Origin: Tsuneonella suprasediminis
GTDB taxonomy: Bacteria; Pseudomonadota; Alphaproteobacteria; Sphingomonadales; Sphingomonadaceae
Reading direction: 5' to 3'
DNA: 64,000 nt
Assembly (NCBI RefSeq): GCF_003605755.1
Contig: NZ_RAHJ01000008.1
Span: forward strand, 1-64,000
Under the pieces are notes generated by a model that made no database searches, was not told the origin of the DNA, and worked only from the letters and a program-made list of their open reading frames with translations. The position numbers and the translations under genes were made by a program. Of this stretch, positions 63,470-64,000 are shown in pieces (positions within the stretch are counted from its first letter, which is position 1; the number at the start of each line of letters is the position of its first letter).

Positions 63470-64000
63470 ATGCGACGCACACTGCTCGGGATAACAATCC
63501 TTACCATGGCTCTGTCCCTCGTTTCGTGCGACCCTGCTCCGGGCGCAAGCAATGAGGGAGCGAACGCCGGCACCTTCGGAGGCGACAGCGATCATGGCAA
63601 TGAACTCGCTCAGGCTCACTGCGCCTCCTGCCACGGCCCGGACGGCAACGGCGCAAGTCCTCAGATTCCGAAGCTTGCTGGACAACGACCCGACTATCTT
63701 TACGCGCAGCTAATGGCATTCCGGACGGGCGAGCGGAAGCAAGCGGTCATGTCGGCCATTGCCGCGCCGCTGACCGATGCGGAAATCGACGATCTGGCCA
63801 AATATTACAGCAGCGAGGCGCGCGAGCCGGATGTCCCGAATGATGCCGGGTTGGCGGCGCGCGGCGAGCACGTCTACTATTCCAGCGCGGCACCAATGTC
63901 GGGATGCGCCTCTTGCCACGACAATTCGATCAGAGGCGGGATGATGGGAATGGGAGGCATGATGGGATCGAGCAGTTCCGCCACGGCGCCGCTATTGAAT
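63470..64000 (+). CDS. di-haem cytochrome c lipoprotein, cut by the window end
   Basis: An open frame running off the end of the window. It begins MRRTLLGITILTMALSLVSCD, a lipoprotein signal with the Cys at residue 20. Two haem motifs are visible, both CASCH (about residues 53-57 and 133-137), as in cytochrome c4-like proteins, and a Met/Gly-rich stretch (GGMMGMGGMMG) near the edge could bind copper. An earlier in-frame ATG at 63410 with GGAG upstream is the alternative start. It follows the P-type ATPase by 184 bases. Confidence 0.82.
   Translation, partial: MRRTLLGITILTMALSLVSCDPAPGASNEGANAGTFGGDSDHGNELAQAHCASCHGPDGNGASPQIPKLAGQRPDYLYAQLMAFRTGERKQAVMSAIAAPLTDAEIDDLAKYYSSEAREPDVPNDAGLAARGEHVYYSSAAPMSGCASCHDNSIRGGMMGMGGMMGSSSSATAPLLN

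Noticed and set aside
1-64000. CRISPR arrays, tRNA and rRNA genes, integrase
   Set aside because: No regularly spaced repeats, cloverleaf-like or rRNA sequences, and no tyrosine or serine recombinase protein were seen on either strand.

Overview
The window looks like part of a large conjugative plasmid or integrative conjugative element from a high-GC alphaproteobacterium, most likely a sphingomonad. The evidence is the F-type transfer operon with a dsbC-like gene and an S26 peptidase, the MobF relaxase, and several short accessory proteins whose only relatives I recall are in Sphingomonadales. No integrase, replication initiator, parA, tRNA, rRNA or CRISPR array was seen, so plasmid versus integrated element is open.

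Layout. 1-2504: an IS21-family element that has cut off the 5' end of an Hsp20 gene. 2508-4108: Hsp20 and a membrane-anchored HtrA protease. 4644-12308: a run of small, mostly plus-strand genes (ParB-like, ArdC, SLOG/DUF2493, SSB and several unknowns) that looks like the leading region, the first DNA into a recipient. About 12309-12749: a gene-free stretch with inverted repeats, the best candidate for oriT. 12750-18430: relaxosome ribbon-helix-helix protein, TraD coupling protein and MobF relaxase. 18776-20633: a LexA/SetR-like S24 repressor operon with a divergent mini-gene. 20725-32707: a defence island. 32876-51103: a complete F-type type IV secretion operon on the minus strand (traA-L-E-K-B-dsbC-V-C-orf-trbI-S26 peptidase-W-U-trbC-N-F-H-G). 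51452-52226: two small regulators. 52457-64000: a stress and metal cluster (cytochrome c, DUF2934, cyclopropane synthase, FtsH, beta-CASP RNase, AMP/thymidine phosphorylase, PRPP synthetase, copper-type P-ATPase, di-haem cytochrome c).

The defence island is the most interesting part. It contains a type III CBASS operon (CD-NTase, HORMA, TRIP13-like ATPase, effector, DEDDh exonuclease) in which the effector is not NucC but a two-domain protein: an N-terminal SLOG-like fold and a C-terminal nucleoside-deoxyribosyltransferase/TIR-like domain. Divergent from it is a single-polypeptide fusion of an XRE repressor and an ImmA/IrrE zinc peptidase, followed by a PIN-domain nuclease. Three copies of a GTTT-(AC/GT)-AAAC palindrome lie in the promoter gap. 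This resembles the separate CapH/CapP switch of other CBASS loci, here fused. The same strand continues into a three-gene Shango-type system (TerB protein, BrxD-like ATPase, Lhr-like helicase).

Regulation seems linked to DNA damage at two points: the S24 repressor has an autocleavage site and shares TAGGAA-type motifs with the secretion-operon promoter, and the CBASS regulator carries its own peptidase. These regulatory links are inferred from sequence only.
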